Positions 11,236 to 23,000 of a stretch of 64,000 bases of DNA are shown piece by piece; the first letter of the stretch is position 1, and every line of letters begins with the position of its first letter. The position numbers and the translations under genes are program-made. The notes under the pieces were generated by a model. It did not search any database. It saw nothing but the letters and a program-made list of their open reading frames with translations, and had not been told where the DNA came from. Source of the stretch: Aspidiotus rigidus (taxonomy: Eukaryota; Arthropoda; Insecta; Hemiptera; Diaspididae); contig JAVHKY010000034.1 in the NCBI GenBank assembly GCA_035079385.1, forward strand, positions 7,068,001 through 7,132,000. Reading direction: 5' to 3'.

Positions 11236-12930
11236 ATGAAATGAGAGTATCCAGGGGTGCCGTGATCCCCCAAAGCTTACGAAGATTTCGCCCCCCCCAA
11301 AAAAATTTTTAACAAGCAAAGAAAAAGGCCCCCCAATAATGTTACGAGAACAAAGGAAAAAAACCGCCCTCCAAAATTTCCTACGAAGAATTGTCTTTAA
11401 AAAAGTGGCTCTACGGCACCCCTGAGGCAAAGACGAGGGTAGAATCTCATTGACGACTGTACAAATTAGATCGCTCGCAACCTCAGTGATTTCCTAGTTT
11501 TGTGTACCTAGCCATTTTTCCACTGAATTTATGTAAGGGAGAGACGAAAGATTTGCTATCGAAAAAATATAAGAGAAGCTGTTTTGAGGATTTTCATTTC
11601 TGATGGCTGAAATAGGCACTCTCTGATACTGTCTTTTAGTTGGCAATTCCTGTTTGCTGTGATTGATTTGAATTGCGCAGTTGTGATTAATATTCCATCC
11701 CTGCAGTCCATGATCGTTCATTGTCTAAAGTATTATTTTTTACTACACAAAATAATATTGATAGCATTGGAGGATACATTTTGCACCACATTTATTCAGG
11801 GGTCTAGACTCACACATTGAAGGAAAGTTGATAACGAGCAACGCGCCATGCGGGTAATCTGGTATTTGAGAAAGTTAAACGGAAAATTTCATGTCCATAG
11901 TACAAATCGAACCACGTGTTAACAGCGTTGCCAAAATTTCACAATCATTGCAGGGACCCTTTCAAATCATACGGATAAAAAGTGGTAATCTGATTACTGA
12001 ATTGTTTTCGCTACTTTACCATCTAACAATACCTCCAAAATGGTGTGCGAAAGCCTTATCCTTCTGATAGAATGATTTTAATCCTGATGTTATCAATTGT
12101 TTGCACTATTGTTTGTATCGTTATTTTCTGATAAAAACTGTATCATATTGGAAACGTATTATCTTGAAATCTAGATTCTGGTATGAGGCGTTTTTTTTTT
12201 TTTTTTTTTTCACAAGCTTTGAAGCTACTCTAGGGCTATTAGCTTGACAAAGGTTTATTGGAAGGACGGTGAATTTCAGAAGTTTCATTATTTATTATTA
12301 ATTTTTTTATTCTTAGGTGCTATTTAACTGTTCACCGAATCATCAACTCGGGAAGAAATATTGGAATTAAATAGATTTGTAGAAGTAGGTAGGTGGCTCG
12401 GAGAAAGTTTAGAGTGTTGGTGATGGTTTCTGAGTTGTTAGAAAGAGCAGAAAGGGCTTGAGAGGAGACTGTCTGATGTTCACGAGAGAAGGACAGGTGA
12501 GAAAATTTGAGACGGATAAATTTTCAGTTTGGCAGTATTGGCATGAGGGAGAAGGCAGAGAGTCCAAGGAGCAGCAAGGAGTGGGTTAGGCGAGTGTTGC
12601 GACTATTTCTTCGCGGCGTGAAGAATGGATTGAAGAAGACCAGGGGATCCGGGATTTTCAATTAAACGAAGTTTTTATGTTCTCCTCCATCGTGCGAACC
12701 ATTATATCAAAGAGCGAGAAATACTAAGTCCGCAAAGACTTTTAATATACACCAGATTTATACGAGTATAAAATTTGTGTAAAAAAGAATTAAACACTAT
12801 CACTCAAATAGCGAAAATCAATCATGTCGACATAGGAATCCTTAGTCTGCAAAAAACTTAATTCTCAAGCTCTCAATTCCATCGTCCCTCAATCTCCAGG
12901 CAATAACAATAAGGTAAAGAAAAAAGAAAA
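11236..12930. other. AT-rich spacer, no gene seen
   Basis: No coding frame of interest. It contains a low-complexity C/A stretch at about 11290-11345 and a 20-nt T-run at 12191-12210. Positions 12350-12650 are purine-rich and resemble the GA-rich reverse strand of LINE remnants elsewhere in the window, but no protein similarity could be read. Confidence 0.4.
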
Positions 12931-13320
12931 CAGGATCCGACTTCCATACCTCGGCAATTTATCCGATAAGCTATCTCGTTTACTTAAAGGCCCCTACTGT
13001 TGCCCTGCTCTTTATTCTACAGACTCCATAAAACGTCTTCTCTCGAGTCTTAAAGATCCTGTACTCACCGAGGACCAGACTGGAGGCTGTATAGACTCCA
13101 GTGCAACGACTGCCCGACTGTTTATATCGGTGAAACTGGTCGAAAAATAAGGACAAGAGTCTCAAAGGATGACAAAGCCGCCCAGAATAACACGCCGGAT
13201 AAATCTGCCTTCGCGTCCCATCTCTTGGCAACAGGTTTCATAGAAATTGTGAAGTTCGTCTTTTGCATAGTGAGAGTCCTGAGAGGAGATTTCGAGCACT
13301 GAAGAGCATTACAATCCTCA
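12930..13320 (+). mobile_element. Penelope-like element fragment: linker and GIY-YIG endonuclease, frameshifted
   Basis: The plus strand reads IRLPYLGNLSDKLSRLLK (about 12932-12985), matching the block between reverse transcriptase and endonuclease of Penelope-like elements. After a frame change near 13080 it reads LYRLQCNDCPTVYIGETGRK, the CxxC plus YIG core of the GIY-YIG nuclease, followed by a 'KSAFASHLLATG' block. Frames are broken at least twice, so the copy is dead. A hammerhead-like motif lies about 170 bp further on, where such elements normally carry one. Confidence 0.75.
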
Positions 13321-13485
13321 AGGCACGCTTTTCATAATAGTTTCACCATAGTAAACGAGCCGCTAATGAAGTTTACGAACACGACGCTAATCATGACTAA
13401 TTTTTTTGTGTCTGTGTTTTTTCATGTTTTGACTCTTTTTTCATTTTCGTGCATGCATTCGTGATTCGATACTTTCAACTTTAGT

Positions 13486-13510
13486 CTGATAATGGTCTTC
13501 GACCGAAACG
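13486..13510 (+). ncRNA. degenerate hammerhead-ribozyme-like core
   Basis: The sequence CTGATAA, a GGTC-TTC-GACC hairpin and GAAACG reproduces the hammerhead layout CUGANGA - stem II - GAAA, downstream of a Penelope-like fragment. The second conserved purine of the first core strand is A instead of G (position G8), which should abolish activity. Stems I and III are not clearly formed. It is a decayed remnant at best. Confidence 0.4.
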
Positions 13511-13635
13511 CGTCACAAATGTTATACTGCCATTGCGGATTTAGTATTTCTCGCTCGTAGAGCGAAGTTTATTATATCGTTGAGAGAACGAAAGGCTGTG
13601 CCATAATGAGATGATTTTGGAACGGTAGAAAGTTT

Positions 13636-14045
13636 TTAAATCGTACGCCGAAGAGGGGAACGATCAGTGATTGAGAGGGAGAGCAAAGTTTGCTTAGCAG
13701 CTAGATTCACTGCGTCGTTTTCCAGTAGACCGATATGACCAGGGATCCAGAGGAAAGCTCTTAAAGACAGAGAAGATGTTAAGGTATGCAGGAGGATGAG
13801 AATGTGCTGAACTATAGGATTGGTTTTGCATGGCTTGGAGAGAGAAGAGAGAGTCAGAGAAGAGGAGAAATTCACAGGGTTAAGGAAGGATAGTGAGGTG
13901 AGTAAATCAGGAATAGATGGCAGATAGTTCAGCAGAATATGTGGAGGTCGAGTTTTTCATACAAAAGAGTGAGACTTCACCATTGATGGAGAATGCCTAG
14001 CCAGTTTTGGAGCCATCTGTAAAGATTGTGTGGGGGGGGGAGGAA
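13636..14045 (-). mobile_element. LINE RNase H domain (I/jockey-like), decayed
   Basis: Reading on the minus strand gives IFTDGSK (about 14015), then STYSAELSAI (about 13940), then AFLWIPGHIGLLENDAVNLAAKQ-type sequence (13740-13690). This is the D-E-D core order of LINE-encoded RNase H. A stop codon after TDGSKTG and frame changes show that it is non-functional. Flanking minus-strand sequence to about 15250 is probably the rest of the same element. Confidence 0.7.
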
Positions 14046-15250
14046 TCATTGGCAACTATGTCTTTCTTGTGTCTTATGTAAATTATGTTGGGCGATTTCG
14101 GAAAGTTGGCCAGTTCGAGGCAAATGAAAGATGGTAAGGACGTCGATGGAGGGGTGAATGAGAAATGGAAAGAAGGGGCTGAAATTTGAGATGGTGGTCT
14201 AGATGAGATTGTAATGAGAGGCGTAGAGAATTTTGAGGGAGGAGAGAGAAGAGAAAAGTAGGGAGGTGGGGAAACTGGGCAGTGGATGCCAGAAAGTTGG
14301 CTGTAATCAATAATGAGCGGAATTATAGAGGGGGTACGCCAGCCTTAGCATATAGCCTAAGTGTAAGGTATGTGCGCAAGGCACAAAATGCCTAATGTAG
14401 GCCTGTAAATTGTATTGTATCTAGGGATTTTAGGGAGCATTTGTTAGCCGGCCCGTAGATAGGGGATCCGTAGTCCAGTTGAGATCAGATTACAGAGTTG
14501 TACTTGAAGGAGGAGTTCGCGACTGCAACAAATGCGAGTGTGGGATAGATATTTAAGAACATTATTTAGTGAGTTTGGACATTTGGCTTCCAGAAGTTTA
14601 ATGGGGGAGTCTACGAGTGTTTAAAATCGAAAGTAAGGTCGAGGAATTTAGTGGAGGATTGGAGGCTGATCTAAAAGTTCTGTAGGAGGAGTTGGGGGGG
14701 AGGAAGACATGAGTCTTTTTTGCGGAACATAAGTATAGAACGATTTTTTGGATAGAAAATTGGAACCTGCAATCTAAGGCCGAAGAGAAAGCCTCGTCGA
14801 GGGTGATTTGGAGAAGACGTGCTGCTCTTTTGGAACTCTATTGACAAAATGAAACTATTTTCTGCGCCGTTATGGAGCAGATTCGAGATATTTCCGGCAA
14901 ATGAATTCATGATTCTGAACGATACAGAAAAATGGGAAAGTTGTATATGTCATCTGGTACTGACAGTCTATACGCTCCATTCATGGGCCGAAAGTTTTTC
15001 TTTTTCAGTTACCTAATGAACCATTTAGGCACGAAAAGTACAAGAATTGAGTTCGTTGCAGACAGTGTAGTCCCAATATTTGTTCCATTCACCTCCAGAT
15101 AATTGCGTTCGGGCCAAAGAGGAGACCTTGTCGAGAATGAGTTGGAGAAGAAGAGCTGCTCTTTTTGAAGTTTGTACAGAAGCCAGGGAGACTTTGAAGT
15201 CTTCTGCAAAAAGTCGTTTGAAAAAGGGAAAAAGAACACAGTTTAATTAT
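14045..15250 (-). mobile_element. probable upstream part of the same LINE, heavily decayed
   Basis: The purine-rich plus strand continues without a break upstream of the RNase H block in element orientation. Short minus-strand frames are present (for example 14083-14310) but no motif could be recognised with confidence. A direct repeat of about 95 bp ('tcgtcgagggtgatttggagaag' at 14793 and a relative at 15130) suggests internal rearrangement. The assignment is by continuity only. Confidence 0.35.
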
Positions 15251-15497
15251 TAGGAAGAGAGGAACACTCCAAACCTTTCCCTGGGGAACGCCAATTTGAA
15301 TGTAGGGGAGAGAAGAGTAGTGGTCACGAATTTCTTCACAGCTTGTAAAGATCTTTATTTTTATTAGAGAAGGTTTCGAAGAATGCGATCTTAAGAAAAC
15401 TAATTAATTTCCGAACTTTAGCTGTGACATCGCAAACATGGTACAATCCGAAAATCACGTGTTCATCATTACCACCTCATCAACCTATTAAATTCTA

Positions 15498-15634
15498 GAA
15501 ATAAAAATAAAATTTAATACACTTTTGTTCGAAAAAATTAATTATTTATTTGACCACGACCCCGATGAAGAAAGCAGGACGTTCGAAACGTTAGTCAAAT
15601 AAATAATTAATTTTTTTAATTTTATTTTTATTTC
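15498..15634. repeat. inverted repeat around a Penelope-type 'cgaaacgtt' core
   Basis: Arms of about 23 nt (15532-15554 and 15594-15617) pair perfectly and extend outward through 'aaataaaaataaaatt' and 'aattttatttttattt'. The 39-nt centre contains CCGATGAAG...GTTCGAAACGTTA. The centre resembles the tail sequences seen at 21508 and 21641, suggesting a related Penelope-like terminal repeat. Function is unknown. Confidence 0.6.
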
Positions 15635-15639
15635 TGTAA

Positions 15640-16400
15640 TTTGTCGTCCAGTCAAGTCTCCTTTTTTCTAATAAATTCTAAAATTTCCAGTAAAACAGTC
15701 TTGTTGGAGTGTAAAATTTCAATGGTCATTCTAGAGTGTGTTCAAGAAGTAATAACTTTACAATCTTGGGGCCAAAAAAAAATAAAATGAAAATTTGCGA
15801 GGGTAAGGGAAAAGAAGTGTACAAGCTGTTGCTACAGACTGACAAGACTTTTTGTCCTAAAATACAGGACAAAAATGGTCTCGATATCGAGAAGCGTTTG
15901 ATAATTGAAAAGCGAGTGATCAACAAACAAGGCGAGCTTCTGAAACATGTTTGTATCTAGACATGTTTGTCTTGATATATTTCTTAAAAAAAACAATAAA
16001 TGGTTGACAAGTACATTTTCTTGGATGTTATGCGTTTAATCCGTCATTTATCTTCAAATAAAATATGATTTACTTATCAGCGCTGCGCCATCTTGTACTC
16101 GTATATGTGACGAATTTGTGTACTTCTTATCCCATTAAACTTTTCTCGAATTGAAAAATTTCTTCGTTCGACTTGAATGTGGGATAAGAGTTGTTTTCAC
16201 TAAGAACTGCTCAAGTTTTCACGGGTAACTCACGAGTATTGTTAAAAGCAGATGTATTTCATTCAGTTATTTTTTCTCTGTACACACATTTCTATAAATA
16301 ATATTTTTATTGCTTTTTGGAAAGAGAAGTGACTATATTTTTCGAACTGTTGATCTATCGTTTTGAGTCGAACATTCAATACGATACCTCACTATTCTCA
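15640..16400. other. AT-rich upstream region of the second CHK-like copy
   Basis: A short frame at 15736-15960 has no recognisable similarity. The rest probably contains the promoter and 5' UTR of the CHK-like copy that begins at 16406. No discrete promoter element could be assigned. Confidence 0.35.
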
Positions 16401-16599
16401 CAAAGATGATATTAATATTAAGAAATCAAGCCTCCAAAATTATCAAAATGATATTTATTGTCATGTCTGGAATTCAAACGATTATTTGTGCGCCTGAAGA
16501 TGGTGATAATAAAGGTAAATAAGTCCACCTTCACTTTAAATAATTAAACGTTTAGATGAGATTTTTGTTCTCAATTCATACATTTGCTTGTCGCATGTG

Positions 16600-17110
16600 C
16601 AACCGCCCGTCCTCCTTAGTGGTGTAGTGCGCGTCGCCTATGCATTAATTTTATTTCCAACAACACCGGTATCGATTCTTTCGCGAAGAATCTCCTCGGC
16701 GGAACACCTCTTCTTTGCAATCGGCAAACTGGAGTGTCTCTAGGCATATAAACTTTAGTACACACACAGGAATTACAACTTAAAACTAAACCGCTGCTGT
16801 CAGACAGATTCACTCATCTTCTCCTCTTTTTTCAAATCTATACTTCCTCTTCTTCCTGCAGAGTGTCGTGTGTATGTGGGTAGTACACAAGTGTGTAGTA
16901 GGCCTTCACATGGTGCTGCATTTGCCTATGCTATTCCATATCCATCTTCTTCGTCATTACTGTGACTGCAAATGTAGACACCTAATTCCATTTTTCTTCA
17001 AACCTAGTATGGTGGCTACCAAGGACACTCGGAGCGAGTGTTTCACCGACCCAATCTCTTGCAGAGATTAACTAAGCTTGTTCCACTCACGCCTCTACGC
17101 CTTCAACTCA
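16600..17110 (+). repeat. dispersed repeat family R3, copy 1 (in intron)
   Basis: Shared landmarks with 25220-25640 and 38170-38770 are: 'cgtcctcc', a 'ccaacaacaccgg' word, 'gcgaagaatctcctcg', 'acaactt(a)gaactaa(a)ccgctg', 'cttcctgcagagtg', and further on 'gtggctaccaaggacactcggagcgag' with 'tctcttgcagaga'. No protein could be recognised. It lies inside the intron of the frameshifted CHK-like gene. Confidence 0.65.
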
Positions 17111-17270
17111 AATACGAGTAAGGTATGCTGTGGTATATCCATCATCCTGCCCTTGATTGCAATTCGAACACGTTGCCTGCTCAACCTTCTCAATTTCTTA
17201 TGAAGGCACTTGTTAAAGCAGCTATGACCACGTAACATGGGTCGTGTTTTAACGCGGACCTACTCTACTT

Positions 17271-17271
<1 letters not shown>

Positions 17272-17354
<83 letters not shown>
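17272..17354. repeat. (TC)n microsatellite
   Basis: An uninterrupted dinucleotide run of about 83 bp in the intron, about 130 bp before the splice acceptor. It could act as an extended pyrimidine tract, but is most simply a microsatellite. Confidence 0.98.
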
Positions 17355-17358
<4 letters not shown>

Positions 17359-18716
17359 TTTCCGAGCTCTTCCTATTTCATAAAAAAAAAAAAGTCCTCT
17401 TTATGAGTCTAGAATGTCCACTAGAACTTCTTTATTACGCAGAAAAGATTGAATAAAATTCTTCTCTTGTTTTGTTCCTTTCCCAGGGAAATCTCCCGAA
17501 AACTACGAAAGTTTGGTGAATGAAGCCATAGAATTATTTGTCCGAGAATACAGATTGCGTCACCAAATCACAGTCATTATACCTAATCGCTCTCAATGTA
17601 TAGAGAAGACAAATTTATTCGAATTAGGTATTTTTGACGAAGTTTACGGAGTGCTCAAATTGAATTTTTCTTACTTCGCGGAGAATGGACAAAAAACTCA
17701 TTCTTCAGTTTACTTGAAGGTTCCTCAACTAGCAAATTATGCCATTCCTCCCCAATCATTCAGTTGTTATGAGAAAGAAGAATTCATATATCGTACAATT
17801 CTTCCTTCGATACACGGGCCGGAGGCGGGGGAGAGATTTTCGCCAATATTCTACGGCTCCACAGATTCTGGCGTAGCGATTTTAGAGAATATACGCGAAT
17901 CAGGATTCCATCCTATGAAGGAGATGTTGTTCGATTTTATTCCGTGCAAGCGAGTCTTCGAATCGTTGGCTCAATTTCACGCTGCCTCAATTGCCCGCGT
18001 AAACGAGCAGCATATGAAGACTTTGGATTCGTTCAACAAGAAACGCACCTATTCCTACGGATTTGATGACAGATCCAACTACATAATTTTCAAAAAATTC
18101 GTAAATTATCTGATAAAAGTACCTTGGTTCGATCAGGATAGACAAATAGACATTGGGAACTGTATCTATGAACGCATGGAAGCTCGCGATTTAGCCTATA
18201 CGCTGGATGAGAATGCGTTCAATCCAGTAATACTTGGGGATCCGAATTTAATGAATGTATTCTTTTCGATAGACAAACAGGAGGACACGACAGTGAAGTT
18301 CGTAGATTTTCAGGTGTCGTCGAGGATCACCAATAATCGATCTGGTAAATTATTTGATGACCAGCGTCGAGATCGGATTGGTAGAAGATTATGGCGGCGA
18401 ACTCTTTCTCCTCTATCTCAGTGAATTACAAAAAACTTTGCGAGTGTTAGGAGTTGAGGATAGGCACAGTTACAATCTCCAGGATCTTCTTGCAGACTTC
18501 AAGAAGTACCGAAGTTATTTCGTTTTCAGATTGGTCTATATTATATGTCAGTTTAGAACTGACTTTGCGCCAACGTGCGAGGTAGGTACAATGGACAAAG
18601 ATGCTTACGATGATTTATTCACTTCGCTAAGATTTATTATGTATTTCGAACGTTGGATGAGAATATTGTCAAATTTCGAGAAATTTCTCAAAGCCATTCC
18701 CAATTCCTTGATCTAG

Positions 18717-19640
18717 TCTGCTTGGGACTGTATAAAAAACAGTAATCATAAGAGAGAGGAAGGGGTAGTAGGCCTAATTTAATTCCAAACTGGGTTCGTT
18801 TTTTTTATTTTTTTTTCTTACATTACACATATGTATAGCGACACGTATAGGCTATTTGCTTGGAGTATTATGTCAATGTCATGGATGAATAGGTTTGATT
18901 ATAGTATACCGGTATAGCAAAATTATTTTAAAATATTACAAAAAATTATCATATTCTAGATGCAGGTATGACGTGGGTAAAAAAAAAGATGTAATTTGCT
19001 ATTGAATGTATGATTAAATAAGAGAAAAATATTTGGATGTAATTAGGTATTGAATTAATCGGTCTGTGAGTCTTGTTTTAGCATACTTCTAATTTGGTGT
19101 TCGTCAATAGATGACTGCTTAGTCGAAAATATAATATATTAATTCGCGATCTGTAATCTTCAAGATTTTTCTTGACTTTCGACGTTTTACATCTTCGTCG
19201 TTTGTTCAGTTTCGTATATTTTTTGAATTTTTACGAACTTTGACAATTTTTGATATTTTACAACCTTTTCATTCTTTCGTTTTGTACGAATTAAAATTTC
19301 TTGTGCGGTATAGTAAATTACTTTGATTGATTTCGATCTTCCCGTCTTAGTTCGAAATAATTGGCTCTAGATCCATCACCTCCTGTTCCCGATTCTTGAA
19401 GATTCTTTTTTTCCTTACTGTACATATCTCGATAAACTCGTGTGGTGATTTCTAAAAAATTTATTTCATGAAATAAGAAAGAAATGGCGTCAGTACAAAT
19501 CAAAGATAGCGAGCAATAATATAATCGTATGATTGATTGTTTTGTTGGAAAAATAGACCATTGACGGTCGGATATCAAGAGGTAGATAGACAAGAAGATC
19601 ATTCCCGGTCTGGAAAGGAGTTATGATTAATATTGACGAT
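18717..19640. other. AT-rich spacer, no gene seen
   Basis: No coding frame recognised. A stretch at 19075-19145 ('acttctaatttggtgttcgtcaatagatgactgc') closely matches 25995-26040, so a dispersed repeat is present. Confidence 0.45.
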
Positions 19641-20031
19641 AATATCCTTCGCCTAATCTCGATAAAAACTAACAATTGAAGCACTATCGAAATGAATTTG
19701 CAATACTCGGAAACCGGGCTATGCAAAACCTCGGTATTCAAAAGAGGAATTGGCTTCGAGTTCAAAGGCCGTATAGAAGAAACAAAGATAGTGTACCTAC
19801 GTATCTAGAATCATTACTAAAGTGATAAAAAACCACTTTGAATTTTTGTGTTCTTTATCATCTGAGAATGAAATGATGTTGAAAGATAGCATACTTAATC
19901 AAGGAATAAATTGGTTTCCACCTCTTTTGGAAAAAAATGAAGACTGTTTTCCATATAGAATTGGTAAATAATTCTTTTCCGATCTTTTCTCAGTGTATTC
20001 GACGGTGATTCGGAGCACTAGTTGTATAAGT

Positions 20032-23000
20032 ATGTTCTTCATTCCAGACCTGCATGGGAATAATTCTTTCGCAATGTCGTTGTATATTTCGCGGATTACG
20101 ATAGGCCTACTCATCCTAAACTGGATTTTCGTGGTTGTTCTCGTAGCTGGTGAGTTCAGGGTTATTTTCATAAAGTTTTATAAATACGGTACGGAAAATT
20201 TTTCCAGTACAAAGCGTATTTACAAATACGATTTTTATTCTCATACTATTCACCATCAACGGGGTGACTATCATCGTTAAATAAGCGGAAGAAGAGAATC
20301 GACCGGTGCCTTTGACCAGAGGATTAAATTTTCTGTTCAAGAAAAGCGAGGATCTGGTTGGTACAAAAATTATGAGCCAGGAGATGGGAGGTTATGGAAA
20401 TGTAGATGTAGATATTCAAGTTCGGAAAAAATGATGAAAATCAAGAAAATGTGAAATAAAGAAAGATTTTCTACGAGCAAAAAATAAGGATCATGTTCCA
20501 TGTCTCTTCTCGTAGGTATGGTAAACCATATTATAACATCGAGGCTCTCCTCTTGACTAACTAGTTGACGGGTTAGTGTCGTCACTTCAGTCTTCGTTAA
20601 AAATACTGGTTGTACAAAGTGTAGTATTGAGGAAATTTTTAATCGTGGAGGGTAATTAGTAAGAAAATAAAATAAATAGGCTTTCGCCTCCACTTTCTAT
20701 ACGTATAAATTTCTTTTATTAATATTGCGAACGTTTCGATACGTCACGGTATCACCACCAGCGCAAAGATATAACTAAAGTAAGGATGACAAAAAATAGG
20801 AAGACGAAAACGAAGAAATAATACAGAAAAGCCATTGCAGACGTTGCAATGGCAGCGGGGAACCCGCAATTCCTTAACTCGACCTCTCAGGTGGTGTGGA
20901 ACTGAGTTGATAATCTTGTCATATAATTCAAATCGAAATTATCATTCTACATTCCCTCCTATCATATATAGCTCGAGAGTCGAAATTCTTCTAAGTCCCC
21001 CTTCTATCATATATAACTCGGAAGTCACAATTCTTCCAAGTCCCTCTCCTATCATATATAGCTCGAAAGTCACGATTCTCCAAGTCCCCCTCCTATCATA
21101 TATATCTCAAGACTTGAAATTCTTCCAAGTCCCCCTCCTATCATATATGGCTCGAGTCTCAAAATTTTTCCAAGTTTTTGGTTGGACGGCGGACGGTAGC
21201 TCGAAAGTCGAAATTCTTCCAAGTCCCCCCCCCCTATTATATATAGCTCGAGACTTGAAATTCTTCCAAGTCCCCCTCCTTTCATGTATAGCTCGAGACT
21301 CGAAATTCTTCTAAGTCCCCCTCCTATCATACATAGCTCGAGACTCGAAATTCTTCCAAGTTCCGTAACCTAACCTAACCTGCGGACGCGGACGCGGACG
21401 TTTTCTGAGGATGTAATCTAATGAAAATTATTTTATATTTGGCTCTGCCCGCACATATTATAAAATTATACAAAAATGAACGTTTCGGCTGACCCGCAGC
21501 CTTCATGAAGGCTGCGGGTCAGCCGAAACGTTAATTTTTGTATAATTTTGTAATATGTGCGGGCAGAGCCAAATATAAAATAATTTTCATGAAATTTTCC
21601 TTGCATGAAAAAATTGTTTTGGATGTAATCTAACAAAATGAAGGCTGCGGGTCAGCCGAAACGTTCATTTTTGTATAATTTTATAATATGTGCGGGCAGA
21701 GCCAAATATAAAATAATTTTCATGAAATTTTCCTTGCACGAAAAAATTGTTTTGGATGTAATCTAACAAAATGGATAGCGGGTTCCCCGCTATATACTTA
21801 ATAGCTATTGATAACGACGATAAATAATGGAAGAATAGACGTCACGATATAAGTTGAAGGAGGACGTGATGTCATCAATATACTTTGGTGGTTAGAGGAA
21901 AATAGAAGACAGACTTGATAAAATAACGAGCACAGGGGCTTGACATCATCAAGGTCGGACATCACCTAAATTCTATAAGGACGAGAAAAGTTCAAGTAAT
22001 TTCCCCACTTCATGGAAAATATTGAATCATGTGGATGTCCTTGGACCTGGCTTCCTACACTCCACGTGACTTTTTTTCGAAAATGAGTTAAAAGCAGAAA
22101 TGGGTGACTATGAAAGCTTACTTATATCCTAGCCACAAAATTTATCCTTTCTCTGTTTAATCCTTTCTGAGGCTGGACTTGGAAAATTCCCAAACTCAGT
22201 ATATGCACCCAAATTGCCAAACTTCCCTGCCCACTATCTCGATTTTCCCACCTTACCATCCCTCTTACTATCTTCAATCCAACTCTCTTCAGTCTCTTTT
22301 TCCGGGTCTTTTTTTTGGGCGTTTTCACCAGGAGTTCACCTTCACCCAGGTTCCCTTTGAATCCTTCTGTTCCGAGGCTTCCATATATTTTGCAAGTATA
22401 TTTTATTTGCTCTGAATAATTATCAATCACACCGAGTACATCCCGATGGCGAGGTTGTATTTTCTGTTTAGGTTTGCTCCCATAGCCGTTAGGGTACCGA
22501 CCTGCCCTTCCCTGCAAAGCTGCAGACTGGTTTTTCTATAGAGGTTTTACTTCCCTCAGCCTTTGGGTTTAATTTCCCTCCGCATGTCAATGGTATGACC
22601 TACTTTATCTATTATTATGGAGCTCAACTCTTCCGTCTCACAGGTACCCACTCCCACTCCCACCTCCAAACTTTCATCTCAATCACTACACTTTGGATCT
22701 TTGGTCACATTGCCCTACCCGGAAATGATGTGGTAGATCATTCAGCTAAACAAGCTACTGCCTTTAATATTCTCACTCACCTCCCGGCTACGGACTGAGA
22801 AAATCATTACCACATGAACCACTATACACAAACTTCTCCGTATTGAACAGACTTTTACCTCCTGGTCAACCTCCATCTCTACAATTATACTGTAAAATAT
22901 TTGCATATAGGGTAAGATTAGTCTGAATTCATCAATCTCAATCCGCATTAAACTGAGACAATATAATTGCCTGATCTGTACTAGCTTAATCAAACTGGGA

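Larger units (their letters stand above)
16406..18716 (+). pseudogene. second CHK kinase-like gene with signal-peptide exon, frameshifted
   Basis: Exon 1 is 16406-16514 (alternative in-frame ATG at 16448) and ends in phase 1 at a GT donor. Exon 2 starts at 17487 after CCCAG. Exon 1 encodes a hydrophobic segment (MIFIVMSGIQTIICA) that makes a good signal peptide. The protein aligns throughout with the intact copy at 8642-11235, keeping SVYLKVP, VAILENI, LGDPNLMNVFF (Asn kept, His still lost) and the DFQ motif. Right after DFQ, near 18314-18317, two nucleotides are missing relative to the paralogue. The first frame then runs into a stop at 18424, while the correct frame continues open to TAG at 18716. 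Everything else looks intact, so the break is either very recent or an assembly error. Confidence 0.75.
20831..21797 (-). mobile_element. hairpin-ended element with 45-bp minisatellite, copy B
   Basis: This is the reverse-complement counterpart of 7440-8220. It has the 23-nt hairpin GCCATTGCA...TGCAATGGC at 20833-20855, the 'gcggggaacccgc' word, the 45-bp array, a TTAGG-type run, the GC-rich block, and an outer palindrome ATAGCGGG-TTCCCCGCTAT at about 21774-21793. Unlike copy A it carries a 333-bp insertion at 21421-21753. It sits in the intron of paralogue 1 and is absent from the paralogue 2 intron, so it arrived after the gene duplication or was lost there. Confidence 0.65.
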
